Notes under the pieces: model-generated
The model's input: the letters and a program-made list of their open reading frames with translations, nothing else
Database searches by the model: none
What the model was told of the DNA's origin: nothing
Shown: piece after piece, positions 1 through 35,400 of the stretch
Layout of the letters: every line of letters begins with the position of its first letter
Position numbering within the stretch: position 1 is the stretch's first letter
Assembly: GCA_009869945.1 (NCBI GenBank)
Contig: WIXG01000057.1
Span: forward strand, 62,001 to 126,000
DNA length: 64,000 bases
Direction of reading: 5' to 3'
From: Mesaphorura yosii
Taxonomy: Eukaryota; Arthropoda; Collembola; Poduromorpha; Tullbergiidae
Translations under genes and position numbers: made by a program

Positions 1-1635
1 GATACGTCAGTGGGACTGGTGGAGACGGCAGAGAAGGGACAGAACACAGAAATTGATCGCGGTCCCGAAGAAGAACGTGAACGTGAGTCCGACGGTCGGC
101 TTCCAATTTTTGATGGGCACGGCCACGGCACGAGCAATTCGGGAGCTTCACCAGGCCCTGGCCAAGATAAGGGAAATAGCAATAGGAAGATGCATTCGCA
201 GAATTCGCAGCAAAAGGAAGAAATCGCTGTCGCTGGTGTAGAAAAGCAAGACCAAAAGCAAGAGCAAGATGTGCATGTCAAGATGCTAATCTTCAACGGA
301 AGCAGCCACAGCAAAGGCAAAGGGGATGGCGATGGCGAAGTGTTACGGAAGAACAAAAATAAATGCACGAACGCGGAGAAAGATAAAGGTACAGTTTACA
401 ATTTCAATTTAATCAACAGCGTCTTGAATTGCGTTGCATTGCCTCGCCTCAGGATAAAAAATTGACTGCTTAAAATGTGAGCGTGCCTATTTTGCATTTC
501 GCGTCTGACATCTTTGCTTTCACCGACGCAGAAGCCAAGGCAGAGGGCTGAGGCTGAGATGGAAAGAAAAGGAAAACAATCGAGTGTAATGTGAGAACAA
601 ATTGTCCCGGCTTTTCATACGAATTACGACACAAATAAAAGTTGGCCAGGCCAATTTTATTCAGTTCAATTCCTTCCCAATTCGAAAATCGATACGAGTA
701 ATCACACAACACAATGCAAATGCCAAATACGCGTTCGCATACGTGTATGGCGCAAATACCAGAAAATTGGCGTACTAAACGTTGTAAACCGGAGTGGAAT
801 TTTTGCATGCACATTGACTTGACCGAGTTTGCAGTTTGTCCAATTCAACAAAATTACATGTTTGTTTGCCTCGACTTAGTCGACTTGACTTGGCGGCGTT
901 TGTACTTCAAGAATTTAGTAAAACACGAACACGAATACATAAAAACATACGACGCGACGTGTCGGTGAAAGTAATTTGAGGAATTTGATGCCATAAATTC
1001 GGGACATGTTTCATTTTCGCCTTCGCACTTTTCCCGAGTGTTGATGAAAGAGGAAGTCTGACGCGTGACGTGGCGATGGCGGGCGTGAAAGAGAGCACAA
1101 GGCAAGGCAAGTCGCAAGCAAAGATTAAAACCATAGTGGATTCATAGTTTGCATTCTTTTGCTATTTCCTGAGTTGAGCCGAGCCGAGTGCGAATGCGAG
1201 CCAGCCCTGGAGTGGATTACTCTCCAGGCTTTCAGTGAGATGATGGGAAAGTTGGTTAAGTCGAAAAGTTTGTTGCGCTGCTGTGAGTTGAAGTGCCGTG
1301 TGACAGAAAGAAAGAAAGCTGAAAGCTGCTCAACTTTCTCTATGCTTTGACGATTGCTTTCACGTAGCAAATTGCATTGGGTGCCGATGCTCGATTCGAG
1401 TCATGTGCAATGCAATCATGTGGTGTGTGTTTGCAGCAGTGTACAAAGCAGAGAACAGACAGCCAGCATAAACATAAATCAATACGCAATTTACATTCCT
1501 AATTCGTTATTCGGTGACTGGTGACGTACACGGAAAAAACAATATCGGTACGTGTACTTTTAGTTTCAGACGCAGTTAGTGCTAGTTTTAGCAACAGACT
1601 AGTTGATAATAGTTAATGTGAAAACTACGCGCAAA
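1..1635. other. Intergenic stretch at left edge, no supported gene
   Basis: No exon with recognisable protein content was found. A purine-rich frame is open on the + strand from the window edge to 465, but it lacks an ATG and reads as low-complexity E/K/Q/G sequence. The last few hundred bases should hold the promoter and 5' UTR of the deubiquitinase gene that starts at 1636. Confidence 0.5.
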
Positions 1636-3757
1636 ATGAATCCAATATTTCGAATTCGAAGCAACAAATTCGAGCATTCTTCGTCCTCATCATCTTCTCC
1701 GTCTCGGCAAACAAGTAAATCGATTGGACGAGCACGGATTTACGGCTTTTCTAATGCGTACACGCTTTGCTGTCTTTTTTTCCAGAAAGAAGCCCCTCTC
1801 GGATCAATTCGCTAAGAACTTCACTGTCCGAAGAGTTTGGGTCCGACGATGCAGAAGAATCTGTAGAAGGGCACAGGCCCGGGTACACAAATTACTCTGG
1901 GCCTGGGGCTTCGACAAGTAAACCGTCCGGTAAGGCTCGCAAAGCGGGCAACCGAGCGAATTCGACGGTGCTACTTCTCCATTCTCCAACACGCAACCCG
2001 AACCTGCAGCAGGAAGCGGCTGAGCCCAACGCACTAGAGACAAAACAAAATCTGTTGGCCGAAGCCACGTTAAGCGTTGAAGAGAACGAAATCAGGCAGA
2101 TGGTCGAGGCAAAGGTGAAAGGCGGATTTGACAGTCAAGACCAAGAAATGACGCTGCAGGATATTGAAGACTATGAAGACTTCAACTTGAACCCAAGCGC
2201 AGCGTTGACGTATCTGCATGAAACCTTTGCCCAAGCCTCGACATCGGCTTCGGTAGATGGTGGCCATTTTCACAGACCATCAGAGCAGCCGACACAGAGT
2301 CCCTGTGTGGTCAAAACGCTAGATGCCAAAACATGGTGCAATTTGAGGACGGCAGTATTCGGGTCGAAGGGTTCAGGAAGTCTCGAAGGCTGGGTTGGCC
2401 AAGGCTTCACGTTTAATCAAAAAGTTCCTTTGGGCTTGATACAAAGAAAGGTACGAAAAACCCATTCAAACATTGACTGCATCGACTCATTTAATATTTG
2501 AATCCTTTCAGGGTGGTCCATGCGGAGTTCTTTCTGCCCTACAGAGTTTAATTTTGAAGAACTTATTGTTTGGGTCCGAGGACTTTGACGATGACCGCGA
2601 TGGCAGACGACTTTCGTTGGTAACGGCGTCGCCGGCGAACGGGGACATTCCCAATCTAGACGACAATTCTGTAATCGCAAGTCTTTCGGCGAAAAGAATG
2701 ATTGCTTTGGTTGCGGCAATTGTCGAAATCCTCTGGAAATGCGCCTCGAATTCTCAGCCGCCAACACCAATTCAAATCAGCATTTGTCTGGCCGGGTCAT
2801 TCAATGTGACGTCCCCCGCACCGGAAGTGTACATAATGTCAACGCTCGACGAACTGAAGAAGTACGTCCGATTCAACCTGCACCGGTTTGATTGCATTGG
2901 GCTTGTGTACTCGGTCGTACTCACGCGTGGGCTTGACAGGTGAGCCTTTCGTGCGTCATTTTGCCACACCCGTGCGAAGCACAAAAGTGGCACTGACATT
3001 TTCTTCTCATTACTTTTTCAGGGTGCAGGAAGACATGGACTTCCCGAACAGCCCACTGTTGGGGCAGCATGGTTATTGTACACAAGAATTAATTAACCTG
3101 CTTACTATTGGAAAAGCCATTTCAAACAGCTTCGACAATGAAGTTAATTTGGGTGACAAAACACTCAAAGGCGTTACTGCGCCGGTTGACATTGGACTGC
3201 TGTCGTTGTTTGAGCACTACGACTCTTGTCAGGTAGGTACGACTTCAACTTCGAAATTCACGAGCAAACTTATGACCAATTTTTGCACAATTTCAGGTTG
3301 GAAACTACCTGAAGAACCCAAAATTTCCGATCTGGATCGTGTGCAGTGAAAGCCACTTCTCTGTCCTATTTTCAAACGACGCGAGCATCTCGTGCCAATC
3401 CAGTGATCCCGATCAACTGAGGGTGGGCAAACGGCAGTTTAACCTTTACTATTACGACGGCCTTGTTCATCAAGAGCAGCTTATCAAATTGACCATAACC
3501 GGTTAGTGGGCAACTTATTCAGTTCACGATGAGCACTTATGTAATAAATTTTCGATGTTTGTGTGCTAGAAAATGGAAGAGACGCGTTCCAACACCAGCG
3601 ACGAGAACGCCAACCATCCAAACCGTCCCTTCTTAATAATAACATGAGCTTTGGGGCCATGGGAGACGAAGACTCAGCTCCACCACTCGAAAAATGTATA
3701 CGGACCAAGTGGAAAAATGCGGCCATTAACTGGAATTGTACGGAGCCAATTTTGTAG
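1636..3757 (+). CDS. MINDY4: MINDY-4-type deubiquitinase (FAM188B family)
   Basis: Six coding exons: 1636-1714, 1786-2450, 2512-2939, 3022-3232, 3297-3501, 3570-3757. Phases close to 591 aa. MINDY enzymes are cysteine proteases that trim Lys48-linked polyubiquitin. The catalytic Cys lies in [11 protein letters not shown] at the start of exon 3 (about C252), and the catalytic His in [10 protein letters not shown] (about H481). GGPCG and the C-terminal RTKW...WNCTEPIL block resemble MINDY-4 more than MINDY-3. The first 200 residues are Ser-rich and disordered-looking. The start was chosen at 1636 because a clean GT-AG intron (1715-1785) joins [11 protein letters not shown] to the long exon in frame. 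The family is secure; the choice between paralogue 3 and 4 rests on motif recall. Confidence 0.9.
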
Positions 3758-4221
3758 TGTGACTAGACTACTCTTTTACGTTAAGCTACTATTTTCAACG
3801 CGAAATCATTAAACATTAAATCGAATTTTAAGAACTCGTGCAATTCTTGGTCGGTGATGCTTTGCATATAATAAATTACTAATAAACTACTGTGGCACTA
3901 TTTTTATTTTATACGCGAGGTCCCGAGTCTAGTATATTACCTCCATTATCCAAAGAATAGACAAACATTTGGAAACTGGAAAGTATAATTCACGTCTGTC
4001 GTACTTTCTTTGTTAAGGCTGTGGTTGACTTTCATTGCGCGAATGCACCGTTTCAAAAGCACGGTGGCCGATTTTTGAGGCAGATTCTTTTACTGCTACC
4101 GCACCATTACAGGAGTTATTAATCAAACTCCCGAGTCGAAATATCTGCTCCGCTATTTAACGCAAAAAGTCTGAGGTTTGTTTAAGACTGTCTTAAGTTG
4201 TATAGACAAGTGGACGTGGAT
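3758..4221 (+). other. MINDY4 3' UTR and spacer before PGAP3
   Basis: Two AATAAA signals occur at 3870-3875 and 3881-3886, about 115-130 bases after the MINDY4 stop. The rest, to 4221, must hold the PGAP3 promoter and leader; no core promoter element stands out. Confidence 0.6.
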
Positions 4222-5580
4222 ATGTCATTCAGCTTAAGCTATTACTGCTCTACCTTCCTCGTTTTACTTCTGTGCATCAAATTCTCGGGTTGTTCCAGAG
4301 GCGACCGTGATTACACATTTCACAATTGCTTGCCGATATGTCAAACTGAAAATTGCATTAATAATGGAACAAGTAAGTCCCGTAATCGTAATCAAGCCGG
4401 TTGAGTAGTGGTTTCAGAAGTCGTCTAATTTGCTTTGCGTTACCTTGTAGAGTTCAGAAACCAACCTGTGCACTTGGAATATTTGGGATGGGACTGCCTG
4501 GAAGAGTGCAAATACCAGTGTATGTGGAAGACGGTGACCATCTTTGAAAGCCATAACTTGGACATACCACAGTTTTTTGGAAAAGTGAGTACAACGACGG
4601 TGAATCGGCAATTAGTACTGTGGCCTGATCGAATCTTCTGATTTAGTGGCCCTTCGTACGCATATTTGGAATACAAGAGCCGGCATCAGTCTTGGCGTCT
4701 CTGCTGAATTTTGCAGCCCACCTTCACGGGATTATGAAATTCCGCTCAAGGGTGCCTGGGGACACTCCACTTTTCTGGTTTTGGCATGCATTTGCCGGTG
4801 TGTGTCTGAACGGATGGATTTGCTCAACTATTTTTCATACGCGAGATACTCCGAAAACTGAACTGATGGATTACTTTTCCGCGTTCTTAATAGTACTGTT
4901 TTCGCTGCTAGCAGCTGCAGTCAGGTAAAGTTGGCAGGCAGGCCTTATTCATGGACAGTGCAGGCAATTTGTCGTGAGTGCATTTCTTTTTTTTTACAGG
5001 ATGTTTCAAAAAGTTCTGTGCATGCAAGTCTTGTCAATTTCAGTATTATTCTGTGCATTCTACATTTATCACATTTACTACCTGGCTTTCATCCGATTCG
5101 ATTACGGATACAACATGAAGGCCAACTTAACAATTGGTACGTCGCTCTCACTTCATTCTTCAAGCCTCTTCCAGCGTTACAATCTGGACAACGGGACAAC
5201 CGATAACACCAAACGTCTTTTGTGGTGCAGGAATCTTGAATGCTGCCGTTTGGCTGATTTGGTGTGGACTGAACAGGAAAACAATTCCTCATGTTTGGAA
5301 GTGTGCCCTTTTCATTGTTCTGGCGGTGTCCTCCATTCTACTTGAAGTCGGTGATTTCCAGCCGCTCTTCTGGGTGCTTGACGCGCATGCGTTATGGCAT
5401 TTCTCAACTGCTTTGATTTCGCCAATTTGGTACAAGTAAGAAAGCGTCATGATATGCATTTGACTCACGATTTGTCAATTGCAAGTGATTCACGAGTTTC
5501 CTCGTTCGTTTCTTTTCAGTTTCATAATTGACGATAGTTTGTACCTCAGACGTCAAACATTGAAGTCCAAGAATGTGTAA
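4222..5580 (+). CDS. PGAP3: Post-GPI attachment to proteins factor 3 (Per1-like)
   Basis: Six exons: 4222-4372, 4451-4584, 4647-4924, 5000-5136, 5231-5435, 5520-5580; all phases match, giving 321 aa, the usual size. PGAP3/Per1 is a Golgi/ER multi-pass membrane hydrolase that removes the unsaturated acyl chain at sn-2 of GPI anchors during lipid remodelling. An N-terminal signal peptide (residues 1 to about 28) is followed by a Cys-rich luminal part (CLEECKYQCMW) and seven hydrophobic segments. Residues expected for the CREST metal-hydrolase superfamily are present: the His in STIFHTRDT (about 159) and the Asp/His set in LDAHALWH (D284, H286, H290). RFDYGYNMKAN is also strongly family-like. 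An AATAAA lies at 5704. Confidence 0.93.
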
Positions 5581-5630
5581 AAGACAAAGCAGGTAGCAGG
5601 TGCTGATCTCAAATATGAAATGCAATAACA

Positions 5631-5709
5631 TTTATTTATCGTTCTAAAATGCCAGGACCGTTGTCACTTCGGTGTATAAAACAATACTGCAGTCTTTCTA
5701 AGAAATAAA
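5631..5709. promoter_or_regulatory. Facing poly(A) signals of PGAP3 (+) and Par-3 (-)
   Basis: AATAAA on the + strand at 5704-5709 serves PGAP3. Its counterpart on the - strand (TTTATT at 5631-5636) is the first good signal after the Par-3 stop at 6041. Each signal lies past the other, so the two 3' UTRs should overlap by roughly 70-100 bases. Confidence 0.6.
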
Positions 5710-6040
5710 GAAAATGTAACCTTGCATAAACATTTAAATGGCACGCTACCAACATGCTTCTTGCTTCTAGTCACAATACGAATTACGAATACAAGTTCTT
5801 GCAGACTTAATATTAATTGTGCCCATTAAATCTCGTTACTTGTTATCTGACAAATACTTACAATCGATAAAACAGCTTGTGATTGTCTTACGCGTAATTC
5901 TACAAAACAGATTCATTATAAAAGTACAAAAGTACACTTAAAACTGCAATTGAGAACAGAGAGATCCAAACGAGTGAGTTCCATTGGCATCAGCGTCTTA
6001 AATCGTAAAAACGTACATGAAGACTGTGTCAGCTTAATGC

Positions 6041-29277
<23,237 letters not shown>

Positions 29278-30069
29278 TCATTCAGGGTGCTGAAATAAGC
29301 AAAACTTCCAACGTTGCTTATGAATTTCCTTGTTACAAGGTCTGTGAATGACGTGCTGCCCTCGTCTGTAGGGAGTTAATATGGTGGAATTAGTTCAAAC
29401 GGCATAAATTGCAAAAGCCATTTTGAAAAATGTAAACCTACGCGTGATTCTCTAAGCACATTGCTTCTCGTCCTGCTGGAATCAATTCTCCACTTGATCC
29501 TGCATGAATTATTAGCCATTTGTCTGCTCCAAAGGATCGTCCTCCATATTCGAGTTTCCAATGGTTGAAGTAGTCGCTGCGAAATTGGCCGCCTTCTTTC
29601 GCGTTTGTAATTCGATTCATCACATTGTTAGATGGCCTGAGTATATACGTGTCGTTTGCTGGAAAAGTTCACAAAAATTGTCAAGTTCAGCTTGACGTAG
29701 CCTGCTGGCCAGCAAGCGCCGTTGCGTCTTTGCTCCGTTTAAAATCTAACCTGGGTACGGACTTGAAGTGAGAAGCCATGTCGATCGTGTCGTCACTCTC
29801 CAACGGTCAGTTGTCACTTCTCCGATTTGACTCGGACTTCTAGACGCATTCGCAATCAGAATCTGTACGGATATGAAGAAATATTATTAATATCTGCAAG
29901 GATACAGCAGCTTATAGCAGATAACTTTACTTACGTTTCCATCAGCTTCGTTTTGTATGATGTACACTCCGCCGTTTACGAATCTGTCCTTTGCGTAGAG
30001 GACGATTTCCTCCGGTCTCTCATTGCTTGAGAAAAACCAAGCAATGGACGCCAGAAATGCGAAATTCAT
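29278..30069 (-). CDS. Small secreted protein with three repeats, probably a beta-trefoil
   Basis: Four exons on the minus strand: 30069-29935, 29862-29751, 29658-29442, 29365-29278. All borders are GT-AG and the phases close to 183 aa. The protein starts with a signal peptide (MNFAFLASIAWFFSS). Three units of about 45-50 residues follow, each opening with a Y-I-[IL] or L-I-I strand and closing at an aromatic W-[RK]-[VLF]: GVYIIQNEAD...DRWRV, TYILRPSNN...NHWKL, WLIIHAGSSG...QRWKF. This threefold pattern, with QRW near the end like the QxW of ricin-type lectins, suggests a beta-trefoil. No specific family was recognised and the ligand is unknown. Cys residues occur only in the last unit. Confidence 0.6.
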
Positions 30070-32444
30070 TTCAGAAATTTATGAAATCTTTCAAGCCAAT
30101 GCAATTCGTAGTTTATTTCGTAATTGTGTGGTAAAAATATAATTTATGGTCAATAGAATTGATTTTTAGAAGTATAAAATGAACCCTGATGAAATGCAAG
30201 CGTAAAACTGAAGGCGTGAGGCGTGATTCTTTTTGACGTGCTGCTCGGTTCTTGACGCTCAGTTCGAGATTGAGATTTTTGCACCTCCTTCACTTCTCTT
30301 CTGTTCGCTTCTACGCACATTGCAAAATCCGTGACATGGTGACCTTTTCAGTATGCTGACTGGGCTGGCATGGAGCAGAGCCGTGCCGCGCGAGCGACGC
30401 GTGAAGGCAATAAGACTGGAACTGGAACCAATCAGGCATAACGCATAACATCGTCTCCTTTTCATCTCTCCAAGTTTTATTTTTGATATGAAGCAGGAAC
30501 GTGAACGCGAACTAAACAAATCGATAAAGTAAAAATTCAAGTTAGAAGATTCCAGCTTCCAGACGAGGTCAGATAGGCTGGAACGCTAGAAGTTTGCGTG
30601 AAGCAGACAGTATTGAGACATGTTTGGAGCATGTGAGCAGCGGAACCGGCTGGCTAACTGATGATGAGTCATGATTCCTAAGAGCTCTTAATTATGTTTA
30701 TGTTGCTATTGCACTCGTGTTTTCTTCCTGCATTTAATGTAAGCACAGTTTGTGTAAAAATCGATAACTTCATTACATAATTTTCTTGATTTTCTTGTAT
30801 TGACCGAGTTTATCTGGACTGTCTCGTGTCCGAAGTCTGAGAGTCGTGTTATTTCTAGTCCTTTAGTCTTTATGATTCTATCTAATGTGACACTCACATG
30901 TCAACTTCCAAACATCGCACGACAAGAGGACGCAATGAAATTGAAAGCTTGTTGTGCTTTGAGCTCTGCTCGCTGCTGGCTGAAACTTTCCAGAACAGGT
31001 GAGACAGCAAAACGGGCATCGGCCGAACCGGCGCTACAGTCTGCTATCTTCTAATTAAATGTCAATCTTTCTCTGCCCGGTTAAGGTTACTTTCCTAGAA
31101 ATATTGTCTAAACAGTTCGCAGAATTGTGCGTAGTTGGTACGCAGTTGGTATCAAAGTGGTGACAAAAAAATGTGCTAACTTTTTTCTTCCTTTGTTGTC
31201 AAGCTCTACGCAGCACATTGTTGAGACCTGGTACTTTGGGCCAAGATCTGTCACGCAGTTACAGAATGAGTCATTCTCGAAACGCATTGTAAATGGCAAA
31301 GGCAATGGCATCAGCGAGTCACTGCTCACTCACTGTGCTTAGTAGTTGTAGTAGTTGATGACAATACGATGTGAATGCGATGGTCATGTACAGGCTTATG
31401 GAGAATTGATCGAATCATTCTCCTTTTACTCCTTGCTTGCCAAGCCAAGAGAATGTGCTAACTTGTAGCATGGCAAATGGCATGGTTTTCCATTTCCAAG
31501 TGGAGTAAGTAAATGAAGGTGTTTGCACTTTAGACAGGCTCGCTGCTGGGAGCGTAGAGAATGCGAGTGCGAATAGAGATCTTGCTGGGAGGGGTGTGAG
31601 GTGCCTGTGAGCCAGTGCTGCACTGTTTAAAGAGCCGCATCAATTTCTACATTGATTCTGAATCCCTGTAACTTTTTTCTTACTTTGCAGGTGGCAAATT
31701 GGCAAAAGTAGCAATTACTGTACATAAAACATCCCACAGCACAGCACTTTTACTCACCACGTCGTGATCCGTCAAAAAGAATAAGTTTCAACCGAAGCTT
31801 ATGAGCAGAATATAGAAATTTAACTCGACATCATCATCATGGTAGTTTGGTCTTTTATCTTATCCTTCTGAGAGCAGAACAACAGCAAGCAACAAGCAAG
31901 AGCAACCCACATTTAATTATACATCACAAAAAATACTGCAGCGTAAAGCTTTCTTCAGCATTAGCTCAGCACCGACAGCGAAAACTGACTCATGACTTGC
32001 CTTTGAAGTCAAAGCGACTGACTGCTGAAGACAGCAACAGCAACATCAAGTTATCTGCTAATTATCCGCAGATACTTTGAACTCGTCAGCAGGCTCCATT
32101 TAAGTGCACTTAAATCATTACATCAGTATTACACATTTAATTGTGAAAAGAATTCTATTCTTGTATCCGCAGTAGTGAGGAAAGACGGTTTAAGTGTAAT
32201 TGTATGGTTGGAGCGTAATAACATTGATCAACAGCTGTAGCAATTTACAAATTGTGGTTTAGGAAAAATACCAATGTTTCTACACTCGACAGCGACTCCA
32301 AAAATACCTGTGAATCCATTTACTATTGGTTTCTTGGGATTGTGATTTTTTACAAACTTTGCCAGTCAATTGAGTTACCGTTCGTGCAGCTGCCAAGTTG
32401 CGTCCTCACTTTAATTATACAGTTCGAGCATTCTACAGTCCAAA
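30070..32444. other. Divergent spacer, trefoil-like gene and kinesin promoters
   Basis: This lies between two genes transcribed away from each other, so it should contain both promoters. No exon with recognisable content was found. The kinesin start codon at 32445 is preceded by a leader rich in A/T. Confidence 0.5.
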
Positions 32445-35400
32445 ATGTCATCGTCTGGAATTTCATCATCCAACATGTCACTGAGCTCCAACGTGACGGA
32501 GCCGCAAAGTGAGCCACCAGCCGAGGATGCGATTAAGGTTGTGTGCAGATTTCGTCCATTGAACGACGCAGAAGAGAAGGCAGGGTCCAAGTTCGTCGCC
32601 AAATTCACAGACGAGAATTGTGTGGCAATCGGGGTAAGGCTATCGGCTGTGAATTGTACTCGTTTTAAATGCTAATTGTGATAAATGTGATCTTACAGGG
32701 AAAAGTTTACATATACGACAAAGTATTCAAACCGAATATCAGCCAAGAAAAAGTATACGACGACGCTGCCAAGTCCATTGTGAAAGGTTGGTCATAATTC
32801 CACATATTTGATTCGAGCTAATTATTTATATTTGTGTTATGTGCTTAAAAGCGTCGCCTTGTTTTTTTTAGATGTCCTCTGTGGCTACAACGGCACAATT
32901 TTTGCTTACGGCCAGACCAGCTCTGGAAAAACACACACGATGGAAGGTGTACTTGGAGATCCTGCGAAACAAGGAATTATACCAAGAATTGTGAATGACA
33001 TTTTCAATCATATTTATTCAATGGATGAAAATCTCGAGTTTCATCTAAAGTGTTCATACTTTGAAATCTATCTTGATAAGGTATGCATAATTACAAGAAA
33101 ATAGCAAATTGAAAAATATTAATAGTCTTATGCTTCTGCCAACAGATCAGAGATTTATTGGACGTGACAAAAGTGAATTTAAGTGTTCACGAAGACAAAA
33201 ATCGAGTTCCTTTCGTGAAAGGAGCGACGGAGCGCTTTGTCTCATCTCCTGAAGAAGTGTTTGAAGTAATTGAAGAAGGAAAGAGTAATCGCCATATCGC
33301 TGTAACAAGTAAGGGAGTTAATTACGAATTAAATTCGTTCCGACACGTAATGACACATTTATAATCATTTTTATGCTTCCAGACATGAACGAACACAGTA
33401 GCAGAAGTCATTCCGTATTTTTAATTAATGTAAAGCAAGAAAACATAGAGAATCAGAAGAAATTAAGCGGAAAACTGTACTTGGTTGATTTGGCTGGTTC
33501 CGAAAAAGGTGAGAACTTATACGTTCAGAGTTTAGAGTTTATTACCGAGTACTTGAAGCTTTATACAATAAGGATCGATTTTCACGATTTACTCGTGAAT
33601 ACCAGAACTCGTTAATACTACTACCTACCCATCACCTTTACTTCAATCATTTCTATTTCTATCCAACCTATAGTATCCAAGACCGGAGCGGAAGGACAAA
33701 TTCTCGACGAAGCTAAGAATATTAACAAATCACTTTCAGCGCTAGGAAATGTCATTTCCGCGCTGGCAGAAGGAATTGTAAGTCAGGGTGCTCGCATCAA
33801 TTGTATCACATTACCTTTAGATTTCTTTTCGATGCGAACGTTCGATTTCAATTTTGTTTATGGCGTCTTTCATTAGAAAACACACATCCCGTACCGTGAT
33901 TCGAAACTTACTAGGATATTACAAGAATCATTAGGTGAGCATATTACATTACCAATTTTAATTTGACAGGTTAATCACGATACTCGACTCTTCACTCGAG
34001 AGAGTGAAGACCAAGAAAACTGGCTTTATTCTTCGTTTGGTCTTTGGCGGCAATTCAATAATTGGTTTTGAATTTCATTAGGTGGTAATGCTCGCACAAC
34101 AATCATCATTTGTTGTTCACCGGCATCGTACAATGAATCCGAAACAAAGTCCACGTTGGACTTCGGGCGAAGGTATGAATTCTCCGAGGATATGAAACGA
34201 ATGTAGGCTTTTATTCATGAATTCAATGCGTTTGCCTTTCATGTGAACACAGAGCGAAGACAATAAAGAACGTCGTCACCGTGAACGAAGAATTAACTGC
34301 TGAGGAATGGAAGAGAAGATACGAACGAGAAAAGGACAAAGTCATTCGCCTTCGTGGAAAGTTGGAGAGAGCAGAAGAAGAACTCGAGAGGTGGAGGCGC
34401 GGAGAAACTGTTTCGGCAGAGGAACAAGTGGTGCTGCGAGAAGAATCTACTGGTCCCGTTGCAGAAGCTGGTAAGCGACTGTTCAGTATTTTTCTTCTTA
34501 TTTCTGATTTTAACGGAAGTCATAACCCTCATGCTTGAACCCATTTCAGCATCTCCGATGCAAATGCTATCACCAAGAACTCCAATGGCACCTTCTTCGG
34601 TCAATTCTGACGAAAGAGTCAAATTCGAACAAGAGCAAGAACGATTATATTTGCAGCTTGACGAAAAGGATGAAGAGATTAATCAGCAATGCCAATACGC
34701 AGAGAAGTTGAAGGAGCAAATGCTGGAGCAGGAAGAACTCATCAGCACATCCAGAAGAGATTACGAAAAGCTGCAGCAAGAAATGAGCAGAATTCAAGCT
34801 GAGAACGAAGCCGCAAAGGATGAAGTGAAAGAAGTTCTTCAGGCCTTGGAAGAATTAGCATTGAATTATGACCAGAAGGCTTCGGAGGCTGAAGCGAAGA
34901 CCCGAGAATTTGAAAGTCTAAGCGAGGAGCTAGGACAAAAACAAGTGAGTAATCAAAAATGCTTTCTTGCATACAGAAAGTCGCTTAAATTCATATACGA
35001 CTTCATCACCAATTTGTACATTGTAGTTGGGTCTCAATACTGCAATGGCGGAGTTGCAACAGCTGAAGGAAGTCAGCACACACCAGAAAAAGAAAACCAA
35101 TGACATGCTGACAAGCCTCTTGCAAGACTTGAACGAAATCGGTCAAGCTATTGGATCTCCACTTGTCGACAATATCAAACTTGGTGAAAGGCTTGAAGAA
35201 GAATTTACTGCTGCTCGACTTCTCGTAGCGAAGACGAAAGCTGAGGTGAAGAATTTGGTTTATCGGTGTCAAATGCTGGAATCAAATCAAACGGATTGTA
35301 ATAAGAAAATCGAAGAGTACGAGAAATCATTGGCAGAATGCAGGTTGAAAGTGTCGCAAACCGAAGCAAGAATGAGCGCAGTTCAAGAAACGGCGAAAGA

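Noticed and set aside
1..465. Open + strand frame at the left edge, rich in E, K, Q and G
   Set aside because: No ATG start, low-complexity content, open mainly because the DNA is purine-rich; no motif or splice context to support an exon.
31108..31342. Opposed frames near 31.2 kb as a gene
   Set aside because: Both strands are open over the same 220 bases with no splice partners or recognisable motif.
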